Of a DNA stretch of 64,000 nucleotides, positions 17,170 through 27,210 are shown piece by piece. The position numbers and the translations under genes are program-made. How positions within the stretch are numbered: the first letter of the stretch is position 1; every line of letters starts with the position of its first letter. The notes beneath the pieces were generated by a model, which ran no database searches, had not been told where the DNA came from, and saw only the letters and a program-made list of their open reading frames with translations. This stretch comes from Radiobacillus deserti (lineage in GTDB: Bacteria; Bacillota; Bacilli; Bacillales; Amphibacillaceae). The stretch is from contig NZ_CP041666.1 of assembly GCF_007301515.1 (NCBI RefSeq), forward strand, positions 2,604,001 to 2,668,000. The letters are read 5' to 3'.

Positions 17170-17634
17170 TTACCTCATACTATCCTTAATCGCTCGATCG
17201 ATGTCCCGCTTTGCTTGCTTCTGCTTCAAGTCTTCACGCTTATCGTATTTCTTCTTCCCTTTACCAAGACCAATTAAAACCTTCGCTACTCCGTTTTTAA
17301 TGTATATCTTTAATGGAACGAGCGCATAGCCTTGCTGTTGGGTTTCTCCGATTAGCTTATCAATTTCTTTACGGTGCAATAATAGCTTTCTCGTACGAGT
17401 CGGATCATGGTTGAATCGGTTCCCTTGCTCATATGGAGAGATGTGCAAGTTAATAATCCACGCTTCTCCGCGATCAATGCGGGCAAAGCTGTCCTTTAAA
17501 TTCACACGACCAGCTCGCAATGATTTTATCTCAGTACCTTGCAAGACTAAGCCGGCTTCATAGGTTTCTTCTATAAAATATTCATGATTGGCTTTACGAT
17601 TCTGCGCAATCGCTTTTCCTTGTCCTTTAGGCAT
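17170..17634 (-). CDS. smpB: SsrA-binding protein SmpB
   Basis: The 154-aa protein has the normal length and motifs of SmpB: NRKANHEYFIEETYEAGLVL, LQGTEIKSLRAGRVNLKDSF, ISPYEQGNRFNHDPTRTRKLL and the basic tail KGKKKYDKREDLKQKQAKRD. It binds the tRNA-like domain of tmRNA and brings it to stalled ribosomes. Its tail lies in the empty mRNA channel. It is the last protein gene of the secG-est-rnr-smpB group, followed directly by ssrA. RBS AGGAGGAAAAGG precedes the ATG. Confidence 0.97.
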   Translation of the reverse strand: MPKGQGKAIAQNRKANHEYFIEETYEAGLVLQGTEIKSLRAGRVNLKDSFARIDRGEAWIINLHISPYEQGNRFNHDPTRTRKLLLHRKEIDKLIGETQQQGYALVPLKIYIKNGVAKVLIGLGKGKKKYDKREDLKQKQAKRDIDRAIKDSMR

Positions 17635-17788
17635 AGCCTTTTCCTCCTCTAACTACGTGCATTATATTTTATCAAAAAAGACACCGCATTCCAATCTATA
17701 TTCCTAGCTCCCTTTCGTTATAGTCAAATCCATAGACATCCTCATTCATCCCATGAGAAAATATTGGAGATAGAAAGGGGATGATTCC

Positions 17789-18652
17789 ATGCAGGAAACA
17801 CTTCAAGTAAGAAAACTCACACTTGACGATTTTGACATCGTACATAACATGCAGACAAGTGTGGAAGATGATTATGTCTTACATATATACGAAAATCTCG
17901 TTACCGAAGCGCACCACGGTTTGTTCGGCCTATTTGATGGCGATTCGCTTTTAGCTATTGCAGGATATACCATCTTTCCAGGAAGCTATGCGATGCTCGG
18001 TCGACTTAGAAGCGATACCCGCTTTTTAGCAAAAGGAAACGCGACGACCATTTTAAGAGGAATCATCCAAGAGCTTGAACAAGATCCTTCGATTAAGTGG
18101 ATTGGAGCCAACACAAACCTAAGCAATCACGGTGCAAGACGGGTGCTAGATAAATTAGGGTTGAATGAAATAACCACACTACATTCTGTCGTGATCAAAG
18201 ATGCACTCAAACTACAAGGAACTCCTGGGCCAATTTGGACAAAAGTCGAGGAAAACCAGACAAAAAGAGAGCTTCTTTTCTCATTACGAGAAAATGCATT
18301 AGACGTATATCCTTATGAATGCTATTATCCATTTCCGCTATCACCCGATCTTATCGAGGAAGACTATTTAGCACAAACAGTCGTTTATCAAAGCCCAGAC
18401 AAGACTCGCTTTGTCATGATTAAAAATGATCAGAAAGGCGATTGGTATGCGCAAATCAAATACTTCTGGGATGATCACTTTGAACAGCCGGGCTTTTGGG
18501 AAACGGTCTTTCACTACTTTGAAGAGGAGCCCAATGATATTGGACTTTGGCTTGATTTCTCTGTGACAGGATATGAAAACATACCAGATAAATCTGCTTT
18601 TGAAGAAGCAGATCCTTGGGTGCTATATGGTCGTTGGACAGACAAAAGATAG
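17789..18652 (+). CDS. GNAT-family acetyltransferase with C-terminal extension
   Basis: AAAGGGGATG precedes ATG 17789. Residues 1-145 form a GNAT fold (QVRKLTLDDFDIVHNMQ, LLAIAGYTIFPGSYAMLGRL, acetyl-CoA loop region RFLAKGNATTILRGII, NLSNHGARRVLDKLGL). The remaining 140 residues (YPYECYYPFPLSPDLIEEDY, IKYFWDDHFEQPGFWETVF) are a family-specific extension of unknown role. The substrate cannot be predicted. It converges on rnr, sharing a terminator. Confidence 0.8.
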   Translation: MQETLQVRKLTLDDFDIVHNMQTSVEDDYVLHIYENLVTEAHHGLFGLFDGDSLLAIAGYTIFPGSYAMLGRLRSDTRFLAKGNATTILRGIIQELEQDPSIKWIGANTNLSNHGARRVLDKLGLNEITTLHSVVIKDALKLQGTPGPIWTKVEENQTKRELLFSLRENALDVYPYECYYPFPLSPDLIEEDYLAQTVVYQSPDKTRFVMIKNDQKGDWYAQIKYFWDDHFEQPGFWETVFHYFEEEPNDIGLWLDFSVTGYENIPDKSAFEEADPWVLYGRWTDKR

Positions 18653-18672
18653 GCGCGAGCGCCTATCTTTTC
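18647..18672. terminator. bidirectional terminator between the acetyltransferase gene and rnr
   Basis: AGATAGGCGC (18647-18656) and GCGCCTATCT (18659-18668) form a 10-bp perfect inverted repeat followed by TTTT on the plus strand. It overlaps both stop codons. Confidence 0.75.
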
Positions 18673-20932
18673 TTCTTTTTCTTTCCATTTTTCTTGCCGG
18701 ATCCTTTTGGTGGCTTGCTTCCGTTATTCGGTTTCCCTGCTGTTTTATTTCGTAAGCGTTTTGCGGTAATCACTTTTGGACGGTCCATTCGCTCACGTGG
18801 TTGTTTCGGTTTCATTCCAACGATTTCGAAATCCACGACACGTTCTTCAATATTTACATTGGCTACTTTAACTGTGATTTCATCACCGATACGGAATATG
18901 TTTCCGGTACGCTCCCCGATCATCGCATAAGAGCGTTCGTCAAAGTGATAATAATCGTCGGTTAAATATAGCTTACGTGAACGAGACCTTCTACCGTATT
19001 AGGTAACTCTACAAACAATCCAAAGTTCGTTACAGAGCTAATAACCCCATCGAATTCTTCTCCGATTTTATCGGCCATGAACTCCGCTTTTTTTAGATCA
19101 TCTGTTTCACGCTCTGCATCGACGGCAGCACGTTCTTTATCGGATGCATGCTTCGCAATCGCTGGCATACGGTCACGCCAATGATTTTGTGTTTTTCCGT
19201 CGAGCTTTTGTTCGACTAAATATGTCCGGATTAATCGATGGACAATTAAGTCAGGATAACGACGAATTGGCGATGTGAAGTGTGTATAAAACTCGGTTGC
19301 CAAGCCGAAGTGCCCGATGCTTTGCGGATCATATTTTGCTTGTTTCATGGAACGAAGCATGAGCTTCGATATAATCATTTCTTCTTGTGTACCTTGCACT
19401 TCTTCTAAGATTTTTTGCAAGGCTTGTGGATGTACGTCGTTTGCTGTTCCTTTCACCACGTAACCTAATGTCGCAATAAATTCGAAAAAGCTTTGTAATT
19501 TATCCTCGCTTGGATCCTCGTGAATCCGGTGAATAAAAGGCACGTCCATCCAATGGAAATGCTCGGCTATCGTTTCGTTCGCTGCTAGCATGAACTCCTC
19601 AATAAGCTTTTCCGCAACGGAACGCTCCCGTAACACGACATCCTTCGCTTTCCCTTCTTCGTCTACAAGTACTTTTGCTTCTTTAAAATCAAAGTCAATC
19701 GCACCGCGATTCATCCGCTTATTACGAAGAATTTGCGCAAGGTTTTCCATGTCCTTAAACATCGGAACAAGTGGCTCATACCGTTTGATTAAGTCCTCAT
19801 CATCGTTGACAAGAATTTGATTCACATCGTGGTATGTCATTCTCTCCGTCGTTCTGATAACACTTTGGAAAATATCGTGACTAACCACTTCCCCGTTTGC
19901 ATCAATTTCCATCTCACAACCAAGGGTTAGACGATCAACCTGTGGGTTTAGAGAACAAATGCCGTTGGAAAGACGGTGTGGAATCATTGGAATCACTCGG
20001 TCCACTAAGTACACACTCGTTCCACGTTCTAGTGCTTCTTTATCGATTGGCGAGCCTTCTTGAACATAATAGCTCACATCTGCGATATACACGCCCAGCT
20101 TATAATTTCCATTATCTAAGCGTTTTACAGTAACAGCATCATCCAAGTCTTTGGCATCCGCACCATCAATGGTTACGATTTGTTCGTCTCGCAAGTCTTT
20201 TCTATTTTTGATTTCTTCTTCTGAGATAGAATCAGGTGTGTTAGCTGCTTGCTCCATTACTTCATCTGGAAAGTCAATCGTAATTCCATGCTTATAGATA
20301 ATCGACAGAATATCAATACCTGGGTCATTTTTGTGCCCTAAAATTTGCACAACTTCCCCTTCGGCACTCATCCGAGCTTCTGGATACTTCACGATTTTCA
20401 CAATCACTTTGTGTCCATCTGCCGCTCCACCAGTCGCGCCCTTTGGAATAAAGATATCATTTGGAATTCGTTTGTCATCTGCAACAACAAATCCAAAGTG
20501 TCCGTTATCCTGATACGTTCCGACTACTTGGGAAGTCGCACGCTCTACAATACGAATAACCACGCCTTCTGGACGGTTCCCTTGTGCATTCGTAGACTCA
20601 ATTCGAACAAGCACGATGTCATTATTCATTGCAGACTGTAGATCCGCATGGTTAATGTATACATCGTCTTGGTCCTCTTCTTCTGGAATTAAAAACGCAA
20701 ATCCTTTTGCATGCATTTGGATTCGACCACGAATCAGGTTCATTCGTTCAGGTGGGCCGTACCGATTCTTTCGCGTTCGGACGAGCTCTCCAGCTTCCTC
20801 TAATTCATTTAATGCTTTCATTAATCCCTTAAAATCTTCTGCAGCCTTCAAGTCCAATACTTCTTCAATTTCTTGGACGGATAATGGTTTCGAAGCATTT
20901 TCCTGAAAGTACTCCAAAATCTGTTCTTTCAT
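18663..20932 (-). pseudogene. rnr: ribonuclease R, frameshifted within the S1 domain
   Basis: From ATG 20932 the first 656 residues give an N-terminal winged helix, cold-shock domains, and the full RNB catalytic domain with the metal-binding cluster DGADAKDLDDAV (about residue 255) and HFTSPIRRYPDLIVHR. The frame stops inside the C-terminal S1 domain (EGLVHVSYI then TAA). Two bases farther the next frame continues the S1 domain (LTDDYYHFDERSYAM) and a basic tail (GKKNGKKKKKR) to 18663. An extra AT near 18965 explains it. Joined, the protein would be about 755 aa, near the normal 779 of B. subtilis. RNase R degrades structured and tmRNA-tagged mRNAs. The truncated form keeps its active site but loses S1 and the Lys-rich tail. 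Confidence 0.85.
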
Positions 20933-21016
20933 CTTGCTTCACCTTCCTTTTCACACGACATTTTGTCTATATAATTTACTATTTTACATATGTTCATACA
21001 GTGGTTTTATTGTGTG

Positions 21017-21760
21017 TTAAGACCAAGGAAGTGATTCTAAAAACCTGTATATATCTTCATGAAGCTGCTCTTTTTCTTTTCCTAATGTAATGACATGTCC
21101 GGATTCTTCATACCATTTGATATCTTTTTCATCGGATTCGACATGCTCATAAATATACGTAGCACTGTCTGTATTAATCATTTGATCCTTTCTAGCCTGT
21201 ACGACAAACGTTGGTGCATAGATGTGATCCACATGTTCTTTGACATCTGTAATGAGCTCTCCTAATCCTTTAAAGACATCCTTAGATTTTTCCATTAACG
21301 CATCCACTTCTTGTTGAATGGTTGCTTCCTCTTTTTGCTCTAGTTGTTTATATTCTTTAGAGAATTGTCTAAATCCTACTGTTAATTGTTGTTCGTTGTC
21401 AAAAAACATCGGTGCACACATTGGAACAACACCTTGGACCGGGAAGGAATATGCTAATTTAAGTCCTAGAACTCCACCTAGGGACAGGCCGGCTACGGCA
21501 ATTTCTTCATACCCTAAATCCTTTAAATGCTTGTAAGCGGCTTGGGCATCTTCCCACCATTGATCCGCATTCGACTGAATCAGCTCTTCTGGTGGTGCTC
21601 CATGGCCGCGATAAATCGGAGCATGGCAAGTGTAGCCCTTACCTTGCAAATATCTCCCTAGCATTCGAACATCTGCAGTATGTCCTGTGAAGCCATGTAA
21701 AAGTAGTACCGCTTTCTTTCCTTCTTCAAACGTAAATGGTTCTGGTTGTTTTATTTTCAT
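21017..21760 (-). CDS. est: carboxylesterase (Est30/YvaK type)
   Basis: The 247-aa alpha/beta hydrolase matches bacillary carboxylesterases: VLLLHGFTGHTADVRMLG (oxyanion region), AVAGLSLGGVLGLKLA with the nucleophile Ser in GLSLGG, FVVQARKDQMIN with the acid Asp, and EESGHVITL with the catalytic His. It cleaves short-chain esters in the cytoplasm. It lies between secG and rnr, the standard order in bacilli, 84 bases before rnr. Its physiological role in this cluster is unknown. Confidence 0.93.
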   Translation of the reverse strand: MKIKQPEPFTFEEGKKAVLLLHGFTGHTADVRMLGRYLQGKGYTCHAPIYRGHGAPPEELIQSNADQWWEDAQAAYKHLKDLGYEEIAVAGLSLGGVLGLKLAYSFPVQGVVPMCAPMFFDNEQQLTVGFRQFSKEYKQLEQKEEATIQQEVDALMEKSKDVFKGLGELITDVKEHVDHIYAPTFVVQARKDQMINTDSATYIYEHVESDEKDIKWYEESGHVITLGKEKEQLHEDIYRFLESLPWS

Positions 21761-21828
21761 CTCTACTTTCTCTCCATTCTATTTCTTGCTCTATGTATGC
21801 TTTACCCTAAACAAGTAGTTTTTACGCA

Positions 21829-21860
21829 AAAAATCCCTTACTGTGAGTAGTAAGGGATTT
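21829..21860 (-). terminator. hairpin after secG
   Basis: AAATCCCTTACT and AGTAAGGGATTT form a perfect 12-bp stem. On the minus strand it is followed by T6. It lies between secG and est, so downstream genes depend on readthrough or their own promoter. Confidence 0.8.
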
Positions 21861-21864
21861 CAGA

Positions 21865-22095
21865 TTATACAACGTAAGCCAAAAGGAACGTAAGGACAAA
21901 AAGAAGTACAGCGGCAACAATTGTTGCTCGGTGTAATACTAAGTCAATTCCTCGTGCTTTTTGTTTTCCGAATAATTGTTCGGCACCACCAGAAATGGCA
22001 CCAGATAGTCCTGCACTTTTACCAGATTGTAAAAGAACTAAAACAATAAGTGCAACTGCATCGATTATTAATAACGTAATCGCAACTGTTGTCAT
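21865..22095 (-). CDS. secG: preprotein translocase subunit SecG
   Basis: The 76-aa protein has two hydrophobic helices (about residues 3-22 and 54-74) joined by a loop with the SecG signature SGKSAGLSGAISGGAEQLFGK. It is an accessory part of the SecYEG channel in the membrane. Start ATG 22095 follows AGGAGGTGTCC. First gene of the secG-est-rnr-smpB-ssrA cluster. Confidence 0.95.
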   Translation of the reverse strand: MTTVAITLLIIDAVALIVLVLLQSGKSAGLSGAISGGAEQLFGKQKARGIDLVLHRATIVAAVLLFVLTFLLAYVV

Positions 22096-22256
22096 GTTGC
22101 GGACACCTCCTAAGACGCACTAATACATATAAATTACTTTAGCATAAGTCGTCCTATATTAGCAAGCGAATTTCCTACTTCTCAATCGTTTCACAAACGA
22201 CTATTATATAGATAAAATTACGGGTATGATAGACATATAAAGAATGGAGGAGTATT

Positions 22257-23189
22257 ATGGCTAAATCTTCTTTTTGGCTAGATACTGTGGATGATGTAAA
22301 ACTTCATGTTCAGAAATGGATTAAGCCTCGATCGAATGATCCGAAGGCGATCGTTCAAATCTCCCATGGAATGGTGGAACATATTGATCGATATGATGAT
22401 TTTGCACACTACTTAGTAAGTCAAAACATTTTTGTCTACGGAAATGATCATCGTGGCCATGGACAGACCGGAAAAGCGCATGGTTTCATGGGTTTCTTAT
22501 CCGAAGAAGATGGATTTGAAAAAGTAACGAATGACGTACATCTAGTTACGAAGCATATCCAAGACGAGTATCCGGACACCCCCATATTCTTATTGGGTCA
22601 CAGCTTTGGATCTTTTGTAGCTAGACACTATATTCAATTACATAGTGAGGATATTGAAGGGGTGATAATTTCTGGAACAGGGGGGCATCCAGGGATTGCA
22701 AATGTAGCCGGAAAGCGACTTGCAAAGCAACAAATGAAAAAGGATTTATTAGGAGCACCGTCTCCAACCCTTAACAAAATTGTATTCAATTCCTATAACA
22801 AACGGGTATCAAATCCTACATCACCTTATGATTGGTTATCTCACGATGAAAAGCAAGTGCTGGCGTTCGTCGAGGACCCACTTTGTGGTTTCATCCCATC
22901 GGCTAGCTTTTTCTATGATTTATTTCACGGACTTGACCTAATCCATCAAGATAAACTCATCAAAAAAATCCGAAAAAATCTCCCAATGTTATTTATAACG
23001 GGAGAAGAAGATCCTGTTGGAAAATACGGAAAGGATATTTGGAAAGTGATGAAACAATACCAAAAACATGATATTGATGATATCACGGCAAAATTTTATC
23101 CACACGGCCGTCATGAATTACTGAATGAACTCAATAAAACAGAAATCTACAAAGATGTCTTAAAATGGTTAGAGTTTTACATTTCCTAG
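22257..23189 (+). CDS. alpha/beta hydrolase, monoacylglycerol-lipase-like
   Basis: The 310-aa protein belongs to the Hydrolase_4 group: QISHGMVEHIDRYDDFAHYL, YGNDHRGHGQTGKAHGFMG, nucleophile elbow LLGHSFGSFVAR, acid region MLFITGEEDPVGKYG and His in PHGRHELLNEL. Lysophospholipase or monoacylglycerol lipase activity is typical of the family. No signal peptide is visible, so it is probably cytoplasmic. AATGGAGGAG precedes ATG 22257. It stands alone. Confidence 0.88.
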   Translation: MAKSSFWLDTVDDVKLHVQKWIKPRSNDPKAIVQISHGMVEHIDRYDDFAHYLVSQNIFVYGNDHRGHGQTGKAHGFMGFLSEEDGFEKVTNDVHLVTKHIQDEYPDTPIFLLGHSFGSFVARHYIQLHSEDIEGVIISGTGGHPGIANVAGKRLAKQQMKKDLLGAPSPTLNKIVFNSYNKRVSNPTSPYDWLSHDEKQVLAFVEDPLCGFIPSASFFYDLFHGLDLIHQDKLIKKIRKNLPMLFITGEEDPVGKYGKDIWKVMKQYQKHDIDDITAKFYPHGRHELLNELNKTEIYKDVLKWLEFYIS

Positions 23190-23384
23190 GAGAATAAATG
23201 GACGGAAAACATAGCGGTTCGACGTTGTTCATAAATCTGTCATGTTTCCTCGTACAATGGAACTAGATTTCTTGAAATTTCGTTTGAATTAAGGGTAAAA
23301 TTATATAGTTAGAGAGCCAGTATGCCTACATAGACAGAGAGAAGGGTTTATACTGGGATATGATTTATAATAGGAGGATTCATT

Positions 23385-23651
23385 ATGGCTGAACAAACTT
23401 TTACCATAACGGATAGCACAGGTGTACATGCCCGCCCAGCTACTCTTCTCGTGAATAAAGCTGGTGCATTCCAATCTGATTTAAAAGTAGAGTATAACGG
23501 AAAATCCGTTAACTTAAAATCCATTATGGGAGTCATGTCTCTTGGTATTCCAAAAGACGCACAAATCAAAGTAGTTGCAGAAGGTCCGGACGCAGACGAA
23601 GCGCTTCGTACAATTGCAGATACCATTAAAAGCGAAGGGTTAGGAGAATAA
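23385..23651 (+). CDS. ptsH: phosphocarrier protein HPr
   Basis: The 88-aa protein has the phospho-accepting His15 in GVHARPAT and the regulatory Ser46 in NLKSIMGVMSLGI. In Firmicutes HPr kinase phosphorylates that Ser to make the CcpA co-repressor. It carries phosphate from Enzyme I to sugar permeases. AGGAGG precedes the ATG. ptsI follows 3 bases after the stop, so the two are one operon. Confidence 0.97.
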   Translation: MAEQTFTITDSTGVHARPATLLVNKAGAFQSDLKVEYNGKSVNLKSIMGVMSLGIPKDAQIKVVAEGPDADEALRTIADTIKSEGLGE

Positions 23652-23654
23652 GTT

Positions 23655-25370
23655 ATGAGCAACCTAAGCGGAATTGCAGCATCAAATGGTATTGCAATTG
23701 CAAAAGTGTACAAGTTGGCTGTCCCAGATTTAACTTTTGAAAAAACAAAAGTAGATAATCCAGAGCAAGAAATCGCTCGTTTGCAAGATGCCTTAGAAAT
23801 TTCCAAAAAAGAGTTGGAAAAAATTAAGGAAAATGCGAAGAAAACACTTGGCGATGAGCACGCGGAAATCTTCTCTGCTCACCTACTCGTTTTGAGCGAT
23901 CCAGAAATGATTAACCCAATTCAAGATAAAATTAAGTCTGAAAACACAAATGCAGAAGCTGCTTTAAAAGAAACGGCAGATATGTTTATTAGCATGTTTG
24001 AAGGCATGGATAATGAGTACATGCGTGAGCGTGCGGCAGATATTAAAGACGTAACGAAACGTGTAATGGCTCATCTTTTAAAGGTCAATTTCCCTGATCC
24101 CGCTTTAATCGATGAGGAAGTTGTCGTGGTGGCAGAGGATCTTACGCCATCTGACACGGCACAACTAAATAAACAATTCGTTAAAGGATTTACAACGAAT
24201 ATTGGTGGACGTACGTCTCACTCTGCGATAATGGCACGTTCTCTTGAGATTCCTGCTGTTGTCGGTACGAAGACCATCACTTCTGAAGCAAAAGAAAACG
24301 ACATGGTCATTGTCGATGGGATTGATGGAGAGGTTATCTTGAATCCAAGTGATGCTGTTATTGCACAGTATGAAAAGAAACAAGCTGATTTTGAAGAACA
24401 GAAGAAAGAATGGGCGAAGCTGAAAAACGAGCCAACTAAATCTACGGATGGACAATTTGTAGAGCTTGTTGCTAATATCGGTACTCCTGAGGATGTAAAA
24501 GGGGTTATCGACAACGGTGGAGAAGGCGTTGGACTTTACCGTACGGAGTTCTTGTACATGGGTAAAAGCGAGCTTCCAACCGAAGAGGAGCAATTCGAAG
24601 CGTATAAATCCGTTCTAGAACAATTGGGTGATCACCCTGTTGTTGTACGTACACTTGACATCGGTGGAGATAAGGAGCTTAGCTACTTGAAGCTTCCAGA
24701 GGAAATGAACCCGTTCTTAGGATTTAGAGCCATTCGTCTTTGCTTAGAGCGTGACGATATTTTCCGTACACAGCTTCGTGCCCTATTACGTGCAAGCGTC
24801 TATGGAAACTTAAAAATCATGTTCCCAATGATTGCAACGTTAGACGAGTTCCGTCAAGCAAAAGCAATCCTTCTTGAAGAAAAAGACAAGCTAGTTAGTG
24901 AAGGGTCTAAAGTGAGCGATGACATTGAAATTGGTATTATGGTTGAGATTCCTTCTACTGCTGTAATCGCTCGACAATTTGCGAAGGAAGTTGATTTCTT
25001 CAGTATCGGAACGAATGATTTGATTCAATATACAATGGCTGCGGACCGTATGAACGAACGCGTATCTTATCTATACCAACCATACCACCCAGCAATTTTA
25101 AACCTTGTTAACAATGTAATTGAAGCTGCTCACGCAGAAGGCAAATGGGCTGGAATGTGTGGAGAAATGGCTGGAGACTCTATCGCTATCCCAATTTTAC
25201 TTGGACTAGGCTTAGATGAATTCAGCATGAGTGCAACCTCCATTCTCCCAGCACGCACACAAATTTCTAAGCTTTCTAAAGCGGAAATGGCTTCTTTCAA
25301 AGATCAATTGTTATCTATGAGTACGGCTGATGAGGTGGAAGCGTTTGTTCGTGAAAAAACGAACCAATAA
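23655..25370 (+). CDS. ptsI: phosphoenolpyruvate-protein phosphotransferase (PTS Enzyme I)
   Basis: The 571-aa protein is a full Enzyme I. The N-terminal part binds HPr and contains the phosphorylated His in GGRTSHSAIMAR (about residue 188). The C-terminal barrel carries GGEGVGLYRTEFLYMG, DIGGDKELSYL, MFPMIATLDEFRQAK, FSIGTNDLIQY and GMCGEMAGD, which bind PEP and Mg2+. It starts the phosphate relay for sugar uptake. Start ATG 23655 follows TTAGGAG, which overlaps the end of ptsH. Confidence 0.97.
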   Translation: MSNLSGIAASNGIAIAKVYKLAVPDLTFEKTKVDNPEQEIARLQDALEISKKELEKIKENAKKTLGDEHAEIFSAHLLVLSDPEMINPIQDKIKSENTNAEAALKETADMFISMFEGMDNEYMRERAADIKDVTKRVMAHLLKVNFPDPALIDEEVVVVAEDLTPSDTAQLNKQFVKGFTTNIGGRTSHSAIMARSLEIPAVVGTKTITSEAKENDMVIVDGIDGEVILNPSDAVIAQYEKKQADFEEQKKEWAKLKNEPTKSTDGQFVELVANIGTPEDVKGVIDNGGEGVGLYRTEFLYMGKSELPTEEEQFEAYKSVLEQLGDHPVVVRTLDIGGDKELSYLKLPEEMNPFLGFRAIRLCLERDDIFRTQLRALLRASVYGNLKIMFPMIATLDEFRQAKAILLEEKDKLVSEGSKVSDDIEIGIMVEIPSTAVIARQFAKEVDFFSIGTNDLIQYTMAADRMNERVSYLYQPYHPAILNLVNNVIEAAHAEGKWAGMCGEMAGDSIAIPILLGLGLDEFSMSATSILPARTQISKLSKAEMASFKDQLLSMSTADEVEAFVREKTNQ

Positions 25371-25377
25371 CAGAGAT

Positions 25378-25410
25378 AAATGCATGGACTATGTCCATGC
25401 ATTTATTTAT
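25378..25410 (+). terminator. ptsHI terminator
   Basis: AAATGCATGGA-CTATG-TCCATGCATTT directly follows the ptsI stop. The T tract is interrupted (ATTTATTTAT). Confidence 0.7.
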
Positions 25411-25580
25411 CTTAACGAAAACTGTAAAAGATAAACAGTAAACACTCCCCCCTGAGCTCCCCGGACTTACTTCCTTTATACCTCGAGGAAAAATACCATT
25501 AGACGATTTGCAAAGCAACAGTGGGTGAAAGGTTAAGGAGAGAAAACATTAATGTGGCTATCATTTTAGATGCCTCTTAT

Positions 25581-25621
25581 GGATGCCAATCCTATACATA
25601 GATAGGCATCCGTGATTTTTT
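25581..25621 (+). terminator. second terminator-like hairpin downstream of ptsI
   Basis: GGATGCC (25581-25587) pairs with GGCATCC (25605-25611), followed by GTGATTTTTT. It may back up the ptsHI terminator or remain from a lost gene. The 300 bases between ptsI and the VanW gene show no other feature. Confidence 0.45.
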
Positions 25622-25677
25622 AGTACTCTAGAAATATCATTGGATCAACATTTTAGTGACGTTTTATTTGCCTACCA

Positions 25678-26592
25678 CTATTCCCCGAACATTTCCATAT
25701 CTCTCCTTAACTCCTTCGAAGCATTCGGTACTTCACGTGGCTTATACTCCACAATATCTGATGAATAAATATTAATCTCCATATTTCCATATGCGGCCTT
25801 AGCTCGAATCAGCAGTGGTTGATTTAAGTTATTTTTAAAGGAAAAGTCAGGACCATACCAACTGACGGTGGCATCCCTTCCAGATGGAACGTAAGGAACA
25901 CTTTTACTATGGGAATAGCGTTGAAGAATTTTCACACCAATCCGATCCACTGCGTTAAATAAGGTGGACGACACCTGACAAATGCCACCACCTATCCCTT
26001 CCGATACTTCACCTCTTACAATCTCCGGAGCAGGTAAATACCCCTTCTCTTTTGTGCGCTTCCCCACTACTTCGTTGAACGAAAACGTCTTACCTGGAAA
26101 GACGACATAGTTATTCACCGCTTCTGCTGCAAGTGCAATATTGTGTGCCCTTTCTTCATTATTGGAATTAAAATACGTAATATATTGACCAATTCGTTTC
26201 GTTCGAATCATGGCTAACAATTCCTTATCAACCCGAGGATGGACTTTAAGCACTGGAGCTTCTATTTCAACTGGTTGTTTATTTAAAAAATACGTATAGA
26301 ACAAATCCCTGAATTTTTGACGATGCAAGGTATAGCCAGCTTTTCCCGCGACAATCTCTCCGCTGTCGTTAAGCGTAGCGTTGACTGGTTCTTGATAAAT
26401 ATCCTCTTCTAACTCCTTTATAAACTCACTATATTTTTCTTCATCCAAGATCGGTTCATCTAGATAAGGAATTGCAAAATCTGCTGGTTGTACATCTGCA
26501 ACAGTTTCCCCTTTATAAGTCACGACTAGGTTACTAGGAGATATGACTTGATTGGCAAATAATAAGAGCATAGTTAGATATGTAAGCTTCAT
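25678..26592 (-). CDS. VanW-family exported protein
   Basis: The 304-aa protein has an N-terminal hydrophobic signal (LTYLTMLLLFANQVI). The VanW domain spans about residues 155-285: NYVVFPGKTFSFNEVVGKRT, KGYLPAPEIVRGEVSEGIGG with the conserved GGGICQVSSTLFNAV, and GRDATVSWYGPDFSFKN. VanW proteins accompany some vancomycin-resistance clusters but are common in bacilli without them, and their activity is unknown. No resistance genes are near, so a cell-envelope role is inferred only. Confidence 0.88.
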   Translation of the reverse strand: MKLTYLTMLLLFANQVISPSNLVVTYKGETVADVQPADFAIPYLDEPILDEEKYSEFIKELEEDIYQEPVNATLNDSGEIVAGKAGYTLHRQKFRDLFYTYFLNKQPVEIEAPVLKVHPRVDKELLAMIRTKRIGQYITYFNSNNEERAHNIALAAEAVNNYVVFPGKTFSFNEVVGKRTKEKGYLPAPEIVRGEVSEGIGGGICQVSSTLFNAVDRIGVKILQRYSHSKSVPYVPSGRDATVSWYGPDFSFKNNLNQPLLIRAKAAYGNMEINIYSSDIVEYKPREVPNASKELRRDMEMFGE

Positions 26593-26710
26593 ATTCGATT
26601 ACCTCCTACCTGTAGTATGAGTAGGAGCTATGATTTCATGTAATAATTAGGATATAAAAATGAATCGCCGAGTGATACACTAGTTTGGGGAAGGGTTTTG
26701 AGAAATTATT

Positions 26711-27058
26711 ATGGTTGTGGGGGCGTGGTACATTATGAAGAACATAACTGTGATGGACTGGTTATATGAAGAGGAGTGTACAGACAGAGAAATAGATTTT
26801 ATTTTAACTTTTCTGCCAGCGTTATCTACTTTATCCATTGATTATTCCAAAATGGCACATATACATAAACTGCTGAACAAACGATTTCCAGACTTCTCCA
26901 TTAGTTGGGATAAGGACTACTTGCAATTTGTAAACTTCGATTCCTTAATAAAAGAGAAGCTAGCTGGAAAATTTTCAACAAAAGAGTTGTTATGCCGTAT
27001 GTCTAGGCAAGAAATGTGCAAATCCATTTGTGATACCATACTTGCCTCGTCCACATAA
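26711..27058 (+). CDS. hypothetical protein
   Basis: This frame encodes up to 115 residues. A later ATG at 26735 is preceded by GGGGGCG and may be the real start. It is acidic in the first half (WLYEEECTDREIDF) and has ISWDKDYLQFVNFD in the middle and Cys near the end. No domain was recognised. It could be a small regulatory or plasmid-type protein, or a fragment. Confidence 0.4.
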   Translation: MVVGAWYIMKNITVMDWLYEEECTDREIDFILTFLPALSTLSIDYSKMAHIHKLLNKRFPDFSISWDKDYLQFVNFDSLIKEKLAGKFSTKELLCRMSRQEMCKSICDTILASST

Positions 27059-27081
27059 AGAAGCTTCTCCAGCTAAATTTT

Positions 27082-27210
27082 CTAATAATAAGACTCTTCC
27101 ATCCCTATATAGTCATTTGTCTTTAAAACGGGAATACCATTACTCTCAGCAAAACTCAAAAGCTCCATCATTAAATCATCCACCATCTTGGATGGCTCAT
27201 AATGAGAAAT
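27082..27210 (-). CDS. possible 42-aa protein with non-standard ATT start
   Basis: AAGGAG at 27218-27223 (minus strand) stands 7 bases before an ATT codon that opens a frame SHYEPSKMVDDLMMELLSFA, then ESNGIPVLKTNDYIGMEES, ending at TAG 27082. The composition is protein-like. It may equally be the 3' remnant of a larger gene. Unrecognised. Confidence 0.25.
   Translation of the reverse strand: MSHYEPSKMVDDLMMELLSFAESNGIPVLKTNDYIGMEESYY

Noticed and set aside
23348..23806. 152-codon minus-strand frame over ptsH-ptsI
   Set aside because: It is fully antisense to two certain genes and has no ribosome binding site.
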